DNA of 6,323 nucleotides from Ruminococcus sp. (GCA_024697705.1 JAILFF010000274.1:1-6323); one strand, 5' to 3'; shown: positions 1-6,179, counted from the stretch's first letter. Translations and numbers: made by a program. The notes: a model not told the origin generated them from the sequence alone.

Positions 1-1
1 G

Positions 2-688
2 GAGCTTTACCGCGACAACAGCGCTTCGCGGATAGATTTTCAGCTGATGCTCCCCCGCGCAAGCTACATCACGCACGCTTTCACCGAGTTTATGGCAAAG
101 CTTCCGCAGTCGGAGCTTATGGACATCAAATTCAAGGAGACCAATTCCCTCGAAGCGGTGAACGCCGTTATCGAGTGTGAGTGTTCGCTTGCGATCATAC
201 GCTACGATCTTTCGCAGGAGGACTTTTTCACCTCGCTGCTTGCGGAGAAAAATCTGCGTTCGCAGGAGATAATGACGTTCGATTATGTGCTTTTGATAAG
301 CGAGAACAGTCCGCTTGCAAAGTACGACATAATCGAGGACGAGCAGCTTGCCGAGCTTATCGAGATAGTTCACGGCGACACGGCGGTGCCGAACGTTTCG
401 GCGGCGTTGCAGAAGAAATCCACGCGCATGAGATCGCACAAGCGGCATATATATGTCTTTGAGCGCGGAAGTCAGTTCGATATTTTGAGCGCTTCGCCCG
501 AGACATTTATGTATGTTTCGCCGATGCCCGAGACGGTGTTGAAGCGGTGCGGTCTGGTGCAGAGACCGTGTGCGGTGAAGCATACGAACCGTGATTCGCT
601 GATCTATCAGAGCAGTTATCGTTTAAGCAAGACAGATCAGCTGTTTTTAAGTGAGTTAAAGAATGTTATAAAAGAGATTAAGAAGTAA
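2..688 (+). CDS. LysR-family transcriptional regulator, C-terminal part (5' end outside window)
   Basis: The reading frame is open from the left edge to a TAA at 686-688 and gives about 228 residues, all from the effector-binding half of a LysR-type regulator. A methionine codon at 47 is internal, because the frame continues upstream of it with plausible protein (RIDFQLMLPRASYITHAF). Family signatures visible are the first strand RIDFQLMLPRAS, the segment KETNSLEAVNAVIE typical of Clostridia LysR effector domains, then LAIIRYD, and late in the protein YVSPMPETVLKRCGL. LysR proteins usually have about 290-300 residues, so roughly 70-90 residues, including the winged helix-turn-helix, are missing to the left. 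Such proteins bind DNA as tetramers and respond to a small ligand; neither the ligand nor the target can be read here. LysR regulators often control a divergent neighbour, which would lie off the window. Family call is confident, function unknown. Confidence 0.85.
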   Translation, partial: ELYRDNSASRIDFQLMLPRASYITHAFTEFMAKLPQSELMDIKFKETNSLEAVNAVIECECSLAIIRYDLSQEDFFTSLLAEKNLRSQEIMTFDYVLLISENSPLAKYDIIEDEQLAELIEIVHGDTAVPNVSAALQKKSTRMRSHKRHIYVFERGSQFDILSASPETFMYVSPMPETVLKRCGLVQRPCAVKHTNRDSLIYQSSYRLSKTDQLFLSELKNVIKEIKK

Positions 689-710
689 AAGAGAAAAAAG
701 CAGAACTAAG

Positions 711-777
711 GGCAAAACCAAAAGTCTTAGGAAGGGGGTCTGGGGGATAACCCTTCTTCAGAAGGGTTTCCCCCAGA
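711..777 (+). repeat. Dispersed intergenic hairpin repeat, copy 1
   Basis: The stretch 711-765 matches 6270-6323 almost base for base (two substitutions and one single-base indel over about 55 positions). Both copies are in the same orientation and begin GGCAAA(A)CCAAAAGTCTTAG. Two near-identical copies in non-coding DNA 5.5 kb apart point to a dispersed repeat family. Copy 1 carries a long hairpin (next entry) and lies 22 bp after the LysR stop codon. Similarity may begin slightly earlier, near 700, where both copies have GCA...TAAGGGCAAA. The right boundary cannot be set because copy 2 is cut by the window. I see no transposase, so if mobile it would depend on a helper elsewhere. Confidence 0.8.
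739..777. other. Long perfect hairpin inside repeat copy 1
   Basis: TCTGGGGGA (739-747) pairs with TCCCCCAGA (769-777), and AACCCTTC (749-756) pairs with GAAGGGTT (761-768) around the loop TTCA. Only T748 is unpaired, giving 17 base pairs. It is followed by AAAAG, not by a T-run, so on the plus strand it is not a classical intrinsic terminator, although it could slow polymerase or protect the 3' end of the LysR mRNA. On the minus strand the bases after the hairpin are C-rich, so it is no better there. Confidence 0.8.
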
Positions 778-832
778 AAAGCTGGCGGCGCTTGCAAGTT
801 TACGGAAAAAGAGAAGTTGTTGAGTCCAAAGA

Positions 833-923
833 TAAAATCGGCAATTTCAAGAAAATGTGACAAAAACAATCAACGTGAATGATTCTGCAAAACAGAGCGG
901 AAACAAGCAAATTGCCGATTTTA
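833..923. repeat. Perfect 15-bp inverted repeat with 61-nt spacer
   Basis: TAAAATCGGCAATTT at 833-847 is the exact reverse complement of 909-923. The two arms bracket 61 bases (848-908) with no recognisable coding content. A 15-bp perfect match at this spacing is unlikely by chance. It could form a long-stem RNA, or be a remnant of a small palindromic element. It sits between repeat copy 1 and the synthetase ribosome binding site. No gene in this stretch is convincing. Confidence 0.7.
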
Positions 924-924
924 A

Positions 925-980
925 TTTGCGAAAGAGCGCAGCGATTTTCGCAAAGAAAAGCGCGAATGTCAGAAAATCGC
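925..980. other. Overlapping, mutually exclusive stems upstream of the synthetase gene
   Basis: TTTGCGAAA (925-933) can pair with TTTCGCAAA (946-954). GCGATTTTC (941-949) can instead pair with GAAAATCGC (972-980). Both are perfect 9-bp stems, but they share bases 946-949, so only one can form at a time. CGCGA (961-965) with TCGCG (977-981) is a third, weaker option. This could be an alternative-fold leader or simply the internal structure of a repeat element. No ligand-binding motif is recognised. Confidence 0.45.
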
Positions 981-1009
981 GACGGTGGGGCAGAATTGCG
1001 CAGGCAAGC

Positions 1010-1029
1010 GGCGGGAGCAAGCCCCCGCC
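1010..1029. other. GC-rich mini-hairpin
   Basis: GGCGGG (1010-1015) pairs with CCCGCC (1024-1029), and after an A-C mismatch the stem can continue with GC/GC. The sequence GCAAGCCCCCGCC resembles short GC-rich intergenic units I associate with related gut Clostridia; that association is from memory and is not shown here. It is followed by AT-rich DNA with no clear T-run, so it is not a convincing terminator. Confidence 0.5.
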
Positions 1030-1072
1030 CTACAAAATTTGTAAAACACAAAAATTTAGATAAGTATTCAAC

Positions 1073-1078
1073 AAGGAG
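1073..1078 (+). promoter_or_regulatory. Ribosome binding site that sets the synthetase start
   Basis: AAGGAG lies 7 nt before the ATG at 1086. The same frame is open further upstream (to an ATG at 879), but that part has no ribosome binding site, runs through the repeat and hairpin DNA, and encodes nothing resembling a glutaminase domain. The site therefore supports the start at 1086. Confidence 0.85.
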
Positions 1079-1085
1079 ATTTATT

Positions 1086-2627
1086 ATGAGCGAGTTAAAA
1101 TGTTACAGAGGACATATCCGCAACCACAGAGAGCTTGTCAAAGAGCTTGATCTTAACGAGGGTATGCCCCGCGAGGAGAGAGAGCCTGCTATAATCAAGG
1201 CGGGCTATGATAAATGGGGCATAGGCGTTGCCGATCATATCTACGGTATGTTCGCTTTCGCGATAGAGGACGGCGCAAAGACCGTCTGCGTTCGCGACCA
1301 GTTCGGTACGAAACCGTTTTACTACTATATCACCGCCGACGGTAAGCTTCTTTACGGCACCATGATACGCGATATCATGAAGCAGGAGGGCTTTGTCGAG
1401 GAGATAAACCGCGATATGCTGCAAATCTACCTCACGCTGACTTACGTTGCGGGCGAGGATACGTTCTTTATGGGACTGAAAAAGCTCATGCCCGGCTGCG
1501 CTTTAACGTTTGAGAACGGCAAAGCGGAGATCACCCGCTACTGGAAGCCCGAATTTCACCCCGACCGCAGCAAGTCCGTTGAGGACTACGCCGACGAGAT
1601 AAACGAGACCATGCGCCATATCATGACGGAGGTCAAGGACGAGGACGAGACCGCAGAATCGTTCCTTTCGGGCGGCGTGGACTCGGCTTACGTGCTTGCC
1701 ATGAGCGACGCGCAGATGACCGACAGCTGCGGCTATGACGAGGAACGCTTCGACGAATCCCGCGTGGCTAAGGTAACGGCGGACGTTCTCGGGCGCGGTC
1801 ACAGCGTGCTGAAAGTTAGCCCCGAGGATTTCTTCGGCATCGTGCATTATACCATGCTCAATATGGAGCAGCCTTTGGGCGACGCTTCGGCTATCGTGTT
1901 TACTTTAGGCTGCAACGCAACCGCAAAGCACACAAAGCTCTGCTATTCGGGCGAGGGCAGCGACGAGTTCTTCGGCGGCTACAATGTCTACCGCAACGCC
2001 GAGCGCTACGGTGATAATCTGAAAACGTTTTATGTCGGCAACACCAACATCATGAAGGAGGACGAAAAGCAGCGCATTTTGAAGAGCTACGACCCGTCCG
2101 TTCTGCCGATAAATTTGGTAAAGTACATCTACGACGAGACCGAAGGGCTTGACCCGCTTACCAAGATGTCCGATGTTGACATACAGATCTGGCTCGAAGG
2201 CGATATTTACCTGAATGTGGATAAGATGTCCACCGCGGCGGGGCTGGAGATACGTATGCCGCTTACCGACCGCAGAATATTCGATATCGCCTCGCGTATG
2301 CCCGCGGAGTACAAGGTAACGGAGGAGCAGAACAAGGTAGCCTTCCGCACCGCCGCCGCGAAGGTCCTCCCCGAGGAGATAGCTTTCCGCAAGAAGCTCG
2401 GCTTCATCGTGCCTGTAAGAATCTGGCTCGCGGACGAGAATTACAACGCCGATGTGCGCCGTCTTTTCGACAGCGATATAGCCGCGGAATTCTTCAATAT
2501 CGACGAAATAAAGGCGATCTATGCCGAGTATGTCGGCGGTAACTCCGACCTGTGGCGCAAGGTCTGGACAATATATACCTTCTTGGTATGGTATGAGGAA
2601 TATTTTGTAAATAATAGTATATCATGA
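1086..2627 (+). CDS. Asparagine-synthetase-like protein lacking the N-terminal glutaminase nucleophile
   Basis: This 513-residue protein has a complete asparagine-synthetase (AsnB-type) C-terminal domain. The ATP-binding loop SGGVDS is at residues 195-200, the second signature SGEGSDEFFGGY at 288-299, DKMS...EIRMPLTD at 379-395 and RKKLGF at 435-440. This domain activates aspartate (or a related carboxylate) with ATP and transfers ammonia to it in the cytoplasm. The N-terminal half keeps late glutaminase-domain elements (GMFAFAI at 54-60, RDQFGTKPFYY at 70-80) but begins at the strand usually reading NGEIYNH, here RGHIRNH at 8-14. The leading Met-Cys-Gly with the catalytic cysteine and about 65-70 residues are absent, and the usual Asn and Glu that bind glutamine appear as Arg8 and His10. 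Canonical AsnB proteins have about 550-620 residues. Upstream DNA in any frame shows no missing piece. It may use free ammonia or a separate glutaminase, or act on another substrate. No convincing promoter was found in the 397-bp spacer upstream, and no clear terminator follows. Confidence 0.88.
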   Translation: MSELKCYRGHIRNHRELVKELDLNEGMPREEREPAIIKAGYDKWGIGVADHIYGMFAFAIEDGAKTVCVRDQFGTKPFYYYITADGKLLYGTMIRDIMKQEGFVEEINRDMLQIYLTLTYVAGEDTFFMGLKKLMPGCALTFENGKAEITRYWKPEFHPDRSKSVEDYADEINETMRHIMTEVKDEDETAESFLSGGVDSAYVLAMSDAQMTDSCGYDEERFDESRVAKVTADVLGRGHSVLKVSPEDFFGIVHYTMLNMEQPLGDASAIVFTLGCNATAKHTKLCYSGEGSDEFFGGYNVYRNAERYGDNLKTFYVGNTNIMKEDEKQRILKSYDPSVLPINLVKYIYDETEGLDPLTKMSDVDIQIWLEGDIYLNVDKMSTAAGLEIRMPLTDRRIFDIASRMPAEYKVTEEQNKVAFRTAAAKVLPEEIAFRKKLGFIVPVRIWLADENYNADVRRLFDSDIAAEFFNIDEIKAIYAEYVGGNSDLWRKVWTIYTFLVWYEEYFVNNSIS

Positions 2628-2679
2628 GAGATAAAATATATAAAACGTTTTCGGGCATTTTGTGCAAATGGGAGATTTT

Positions 2680-2707
2680 TGGACAGTTAATATATATTTA
2701 ATAAAAT
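2680..2707 (+). promoter_or_regulatory. Candidate sigma-A promoter upstream of the pilin gene (distal)
   Basis: TGGACA (2680-2685, five of six to TTGACA) is followed after 16 bp by TAAAAT (2702-2707, five of six to TATAAT). It lies in AT-rich DNA about 50 bp after the synthetase stop and points toward the pilin gene. Confidence 0.45.
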
Positions 2708-2725
2708 GTATATATACTGAAAATA

Positions 2726-2740
2726 AACACGTGTTATAAT
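2726..2740 (+). promoter_or_regulatory. Extended -10 promoter for the pilin gene with overlapping palindrome
   Basis: TGTTATAAT at 2732-2740 is a perfect extended -10 (TGn followed by TATAAT), which can work without a good -35; none is visible 16-18 bp upstream. Transcription would start near 2747 and give a leader of about 145 nt. The 10-bp palindrome AACACGTGTT (2726-2735) overlaps it, so a bound repressor there would block polymerase. Which of the two candidate promoters is used cannot be told from sequence. Confidence 0.55.
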
Positions 2741-2746
2741 TATCCA

Positions 2747-2892
2747 AATATGAGGGATAAGTGCGCGACCGCTTGGGCGAAAAGGCGGTTAAACGATTTA
2801 AGTAACGTGCTTGTCTTTCATAACCGGGGTTTATTTATAGAATTATGGAAGGTTAAAGGTTCGATAGTTAAATACGGAGGGGGTATTTTTCT
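2747..2892 (+). promoter_or_regulatory. Structured 5' leader of the pilin gene (class not recognised)
   Basis: AAGTGCG (2759-2765) can pair with CGTGCTT (2806-2812), including two G-U pairs. Enclosed by it, ACCGCTT (2768-2774) pairs with AAGCGGT-like bases at 2783-2789 (one G-U pair), closing a purine-rich loop GGGCGAAA. A purine-rich ribosome binding site, GGAGGGGG at 2876-2883, precedes the ATG. I compared it from memory with cyclic-di-GMP-I, preQ1, ZTP, THF and purine riboswitch cores and saw no convincing match. The region also contains a 48-codon frame, discussed in the findings. Confidence 0.35.
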
Positions 2893-3411
2893 ATGAGAAA
2901 AAACACAAAAGGCTTTACGTTGGTCGAGCTTGTCGTTGTAATAGCGATCGTCGGCGTACTTGCGGCGATGCTGGTACCTACGATGCTCAACTACATCAGA
3001 AAGGCAAAGCTCAGAGCGGCGAATACCAATGCCAAGACGGCGTATCACGGCGTTGTTGAGTTCTTTACCGAAAGAAACGCTCTCGACGGTTCCGATATGG
3101 ATACGGTTTTAAGCGATTACGGTCAGCAGGTAATTGACTGCAATATCCCGCCTCAGAGCGCCCTGACCGTTGCACAGAAGCGTATACACGATATTCTTGC
3201 GACTAACGGCATCAATTCGGGTCATGTATGGGTAGATAAGACGAAGATCAACGGTCTCGATGCAGTTTATGTACAGTGGACGGGCGACTCGTCGGCAAAC
3301 AATAAGGTCGTCGATCCCGAGATAGTCGTTGGTCAGTATCCCGATCCCATTACCTGGGATACCTACCGTTCTCAGAATAACAACTGGAGATCATACGTCC
3401 CGCCGGTATAA
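2893..3411 (+). CDS. Type IV pilin-like protein (prepilin N-terminal cleavage/methylation signal)
   Basis: The 172-residue protein begins with a class III prepilin signal: a short basic leader MRKNTKG, then FTLVELVVVIAIVGVL. Prepilin peptidase would cut after Gly7, leaving Phe8 as residue 1 of a mature 165-residue protein. Glu12 becomes the invariant Glu5 and Pro29 the usual Pro22. Residues 8-29 form the single membrane/assembly helix. The rest is a soluble domain ending in NNWRSYVPPV, with one cysteine (Cys83), so no disulfide loop. Assembled pilins build surface fibres for adhesion or motility; pseudopilins serve secretion or DNA uptake. No prepilin peptidase, ATPase or membrane platform gene is in the window, so its assembly genes must be elsewhere. 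It is transcribed alone, between its own promoter and terminator. Small pilins of Ruminococcus albus (CbpC type) bind cellulose; similarity in size and layout makes that a possibility, not a conclusion. Confidence 0.88.
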   Translation: MRKNTKGFTLVELVVVIAIVGVLAAMLVPTMLNYIRKAKLRAANTNAKTAYHGVVEFFTERNALDGSDMDTVLSDYGQQVIDCNIPPQSALTVAQKRIHDILATNGINSGHVWVDKTKINGLDAVYVQWTGDSSANNKVVDPEIVVGQYPDPITWDTYRSQNNNWRSYVPPV

Positions 3412-3436
3412 GCTCGGTAATTTTATCATGATCAAG

Positions 3437-3465
3437 AAAGCTCTCCTTCGGGGGAGCTTTTTTTT
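3437..3465 (+). terminator. Intrinsic terminator after the pilin gene
   Basis: AAAGCTCTCC (3437-3446) pairs with GGGGAGCTTT (3451-3460) around a UUCG tetraloop (one G-U pair). An eight-T run covers 3458-3465. It lies 25 bp after the pilin stop. A ten-base-pair stem with a stable UUCG loop and long T-run is a strong terminator. Confidence 0.93.
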
Positions 3466-3491
3466 GCGGATCGCGGCGGAATACAGCATAC

Positions 3492-3525
3492 AAAAAAGAA
3501 CGCAGCCGAGACCGCGTTCTCTTTT
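3492..3525 (-). terminator. Intrinsic terminator of glgP (possibly bidirectional)
   Basis: Read on the minus strand, AGAACGC (3520-3514) pairs with GCGTTCT (3503-3497), followed by a six-T run (3497-3492). It begins about 25 bp after the glgP stop. On the plus strand the same stem is followed by CTTTT (3521-3525), so it may also act as a backup stop for pilin transcripts. Confidence 0.85.
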
Positions 3526-3550
3526 GATTTATAAGAAGGAAACTTGCTTG

Positions 3551-5959
3551 TTATTTCTGTAACTGCCAGATATATCTCGCATATTCGTCAACCGAACGGT
3601 CAGCCGAGAAGATACCCGCGCCGCTGATGTTCATAAGGCTCATCTTAGCCCACTTCATCGTGTCAACATAGCTCTCGCTCGCTCTTCTCTGAGCGTCCTG
3701 ATAGCTTGCAAAGTCCGCAAACGCCATGTAGGTGTCAACGTTTCTCAGTGAGTTCGATATCTCAACGAACTGCTCGCCGTTGATGCCTCTCGTCAGCATA
3801 TCGACAGCGCCCTTAAGCACGCCGTTCGAGTTGTAGATGTTCATCGGACGGTAGCCCTGCTTCGCTCTTTCGACCTCGTCAACGTTCATGCCGAACAGCA
3901 GAATGTTTTCAGCACCTACCTGCTCGAATATCTCAACATTCGCGCCGTCAAGCGTACCTAAAGTGATAGCGCCGTTTATCATGAGCTTCATGTTGCCCGT
4001 TCCCGAAGCTTCGGTTCCCGCGAGGGAGATCTGCTCGGAGATGTCGGCGGCGGGCATGAGTATCTCGGAAAGCGATACGCAGTAGTCCTCCATGAAGATG
4101 ACGTTCAGCTTTTCGTTCAGCTTCTTGTCCTTCGCAAGCTCCTGAGAGATGTTCCAGATGAGCTTGATTATCTGCTTTGCCATGTAGTAGCCCGGAGCCG
4201 CCTTAGCCGCGAAGATGTAGGTCTTCGGTACGAACGGCGCGTCGGGATTGGCTTTCAGGTAGTTGTACTCGGCGATGATATTGAGGGCGTTCAGCTGCTG
4301 ACGCTTGTACTCGTGCAGTCTCTTTACCTGGCAGTCGAAGATCGAATCGGTGTTTAAGATAACGCCGTAGCGGTTCTTGACGTACTTGGCAAAGCGCTCC
4401 TTGTTGGTCTTCTTGATCTTGGTAAGCTCGGTGAGAACGTCCTTGTCGTCGGCGAAATCGCGGAACTTGATAAGCTCGGAAGCGCTGCGGAGGAATCCGT
4501 CGCCGATGGTGTCCTTAAGAAGCTTGGTAAGACCCTCGTTCGACTGATAGAGCCATCTTCTGTAAGCGATGCCGTTTGTAACGTTCGTGAACTTTTCGGG
4601 AGTGTATTCGTACTCGTCGCGGAAGGTCTCGCGCTTGATGATCTCGGAATGGATCTTCGCAACGCCGTTTACATGGTGCGAAGCGTGTACGCAGAGGGTA
4701 GCCATCTTGACCATGTTCTTCTCGATGATGGACATTCTCGTTACCTTTGCCTCGTCGTGGTACATCTCCCACAGACCGCGGCAGTAGCGCTCGTTGATCT
4801 CCACGATGATCGAGTAGATTCTCGGAACGACGCTCTTAAGCAGGTTACATTCCCACTTTTCGAGAGCCTCGGGCATTACGGTGTGGTTCGTATAAGCGAA
4901 CGTGCGGGTAACGATGTTCCAAGCGCTGTCCCAGTCGTAGCCGCACTCGTCGAGCATGATCCTCATCAGCTCGGGGATAGCGAGGGTCGGGTGGGTGTCG
5001 TTGATGTGTATAGCTACCTTATCGGCGAGGTTATCGAGCGTGCCGTATACGTTCAGATGAGTATTTACGATATCCGCAACCGAAGCCGCCGACATGAAAT
5101 ACTGCTGTCTTAAGCGGAGCGACTTGCCCTCCGCGTGGTTGTCGTTCGGGTAGAGAACCTTTGTGATAGCCTGCGACATGATGTTTCTGCCGAGAGCCTT
5201 GGAATAATCGCCCTTGTTGAACATAGCCATATCGAAGGAGGGAACTTCTGCCTTCCACAGACGGAGCTTTGAAACCGCCTCGCTGCCGTAGCCCGAAACG
5301 TACATATCGTAGGGAACGGCGAGAACGGTAGTCGGGTTCAATAACTCAACGGTATGGAAGCCGTTCTCCCAGCTTTCCTTAAGCTCGCCGTCGAAGCGTA
5401 CCTCTACCGCCTGAGTGGGGCAGGCAACGAGCAGTGCGGAGCCGCCCGGCAGCCAGTTATCGGGAAGCTCGGTCTGCCAGCCATCTTCGAGCTTCTGCTT
5501 GAAGATACCGTATTCGTAGAGTATCGAATAGCCGGTAGCGTGGTAGCCGTCGGCTGCGAGAGCGTCGAGGTAGCAGGCGGCAAGTCTGCCCAAGCCCCCG
5601 TTGCCGAGACCCGCGTCGGGCTCCATCTCGTAAACGGAGTTTATGGAGATACCGAGGTCTTTGAGCATACCGACGGTCTCGTCAACCATTTCGAGGTTAT
5701 AGATACTGGTCTTAAGGCTTCGACCCATAAGGAACTCCATCGAGAGGTAGTAGACCTTCTTTTGACCCTCGGAGCGGTTTTTTACGGTAAACTTGCGGCG
5801 TTTTGCCTTAAGTATGCCCACAACGATATTGGTAAGAGCCTCATAGATCTGCTGATCGGAAGCCTCGTCGGGGGTAGTCTGGAAATCATCGTGAAGAACG
5901 GCAATGAACTTTTCCTTAAGTTCTTCCTTACCGATAGTCTTGGATATAGTATTTGACAT
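3551..5959 (-). CDS. glgP: Glycogen/maltodextrin phosphorylase
   Basis: This 802-residue protein is a full-length family GT35 phosphorylase. It releases glucose 1-phosphate from the non-reducing ends of alpha-1,4-glucans (glycogen, starch, maltodextrins) using phosphate, in the cytoplasm. Motifs in order are YYLSMEFLMGRSL (70-82), the glycine-rich loop GNGGLGRLAACYLD (119-132), HINDTHPT (318-325), TNGIAYRRWL (461-470), the phosphate-site segment VKRLHEYKRQ (545-554), and the pyridoxal-phosphate signature EASGTGNMKLMIN (650-662) in which Lys658 should carry the cofactor. GTLDGANVE follows at 668-676. Bacterial members have about 750-840 residues, so nothing is missing. The N-terminus is short, without the phosphorylatable extension of animal enzymes. 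The start is fixed by AGGAGG 7 nt upstream. It is a lone gene convergent with the pilin gene, with its own promoter and terminator and no other glg gene beside it. Preference for glycogen or maltodextrin cannot be decided from sequence. Confidence 0.97.
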   Translation of the reverse strand: MSNTISKTIGKEELKEKFIAVLHDDFQTTPDEASDQQIYEALTNIVVGILKAKRRKFTVKNRSEGQKKVYYLSMEFLMGRSLKTSIYNLEMVDETVGMLKDLGISINSVYEMEPDAGLGNGGLGRLAACYLDALAADGYHATGYSILYEYGIFKQKLEDGWQTELPDNWLPGGSALLVACPTQAVEVRFDGELKESWENGFHTVELLNPTTVLAVPYDMYVSGYGSEAVSKLRLWKAEVPSFDMAMFNKGDYSKALGRNIMSQAITKVLYPNDNHAEGKSLRLRQQYFMSAASVADIVNTHLNVYGTLDNLADKVAIHINDTHPTLAIPELMRIMLDECGYDWDSAWNIVTRTFAYTNHTVMPEALEKWECNLLKSVVPRIYSIIVEINERYCRGLWEMYHDEAKVTRMSIIEKNMVKMATLCVHASHHVNGVAKIHSEIIKRETFRDEYEYTPEKFTNVTNGIAYRRWLYQSNEGLTKLLKDTIGDGFLRSASELIKFRDFADDKDVLTELTKIKKTNKERFAKYVKNRYGVILNTDSIFDCQVKRLHEYKRQQLNALNIIAEYNYLKANPDAPFVPKTYIFAAKAAPGYYMAKQIIKLIWNISQELAKDKKLNEKLNVIFMEDYCVSLSEILMPAADISEQISLAGTEASGTGNMKLMINGAITLGTLDGANVEIFEQVGAENILLFGMNVDEVERAKQGYRPMNIYNSNGVLKGAVDMLTRGINGEQFVEISNSLRNVDTYMAFADFASYQDAQRRASESYVDTMKWAKMSLMNISGAGIFSADRSVDEYARYIWQLQK

Positions 5960-5966
5960 AGTTTTT

Positions 5967-5972
5967 CCTCCT
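5967..5972 (-). promoter_or_regulatory. glgP: glgP ribosome binding site
   Basis: The minus strand reads AGGAGG here, 7 nt before the ATG that starts at 5959. It is a full consensus site and supports strong translation and the chosen start. Confidence 0.92.
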
Positions 5973-6000
5973 GAAGCAATAAATACTAATACTAAGCAAG

Positions 6001-6027
6001 TGTTGTAACTTCAACAATATTATACCA
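6001..6027 (-). promoter_or_regulatory. glgP: glgP promoter (extended -10) with small inverted repeat at the start site
   Basis: On the minus strand TGGTATAAT (6027-6019) is a perfect extended -10 element. TTGATG is upstream but 20 bp from it, too far for a normal -35. Transcription should begin near 6012 and give a leader of about 50 nt. TGTTG (6001-6005) and CAACA (6012-6016) form a short inverted repeat over the start site and could be an operator, though five-base arms are weak evidence. No CRE-like catabolite site was recognised. Confidence 0.65.
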
Positions 6028-6150
6028 CAATTTTTGAGGTGATTCATCAACATTTAAAGAATTGGTTATATTATGAAACATATTTAATAAGTCATTCACC
6101 GAGTGTTTTGTGCAATATGTTCATCAGATTTGTGATTATCGGACTTTAAT
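6028..6150. other. AT-rich intergenic stretch with nothing recognised
   Basis: This stretch between the glgP promoter and the rightward promoter holds no open frame of useful length, no RNA gene I can recognise and no strong hairpin. ACATATTTAA at 6078-6087 recurs at 6154-6163, but a ten-base AT-rich match is weak evidence for a binding site. Confidence 0.5.
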
Positions 6151-6179
6151 TTGACATATTTAAATAAATTTTGTAGACT
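6151..6179 (+). promoter_or_regulatory. Sigma-A-like promoter pointing out of the right edge
   Basis: A perfect -35 TTGACA (6151-6156) is followed after exactly 17 bp by TAGACT (6174-6179, four of six to TATAAT). Transcription would start near 6186 and read rightward through the 17-bp tandem units and repeat copy 2. It is divergent from glgP. The target gene or RNA must lie beyond the window, since nothing in the last 140 bp is coding. Confidence 0.5.

Noticed and set aside
678..1051. Minus-strand open frames of 63 and 83 codons (678-869 and 800-1051)
   Set aside because: They run through the dispersed repeat, inverted repeats and GC-rich hairpin, and have no ribosome binding site or recognisable domain. 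They are products of repeat DNA.
857..1085. Plus-strand open frames upstream of the synthetase, including an in-frame extension from 879
   Set aside because: No ribosome binding site, low-complexity basic translation from structured repeat DNA, and no similarity to the missing glutaminase part; the site at 1073-1078 fixes the start at 1086.
2642..2680. Palindrome AAAACGTTTT and weak CATTT/AAATG stem followed by TTTTT after the synthetase gene as a terminator
   Set aside because: The stems are short and AT-rich and would be too unstable for a confident intrinsic terminator call.
2759..2812. Known riboswitch (cyclic-di-GMP-I or ZTP) in the pilin leader
   Set aside because: CCGCTTGGGCG is loosely like the ZTP 3' motif and the context suits cyclic-di-GMP, but the remaining core motifs of both are absent.
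3329..3562. 77-codon plus-strand frame overlapping the pilin 3' end
   Set aside because: It passes through both intrinsic terminators and its sequence is a frame-shifted reading of the pilin gene.
5354..5956. 200-codon plus-strand frame opposite the start of glgP, and 4649-5113 likewise
   Set aside because: These are antisense shadows of a strongly recognised phosphorylase gene. They lack ribosome binding sites and known domains.
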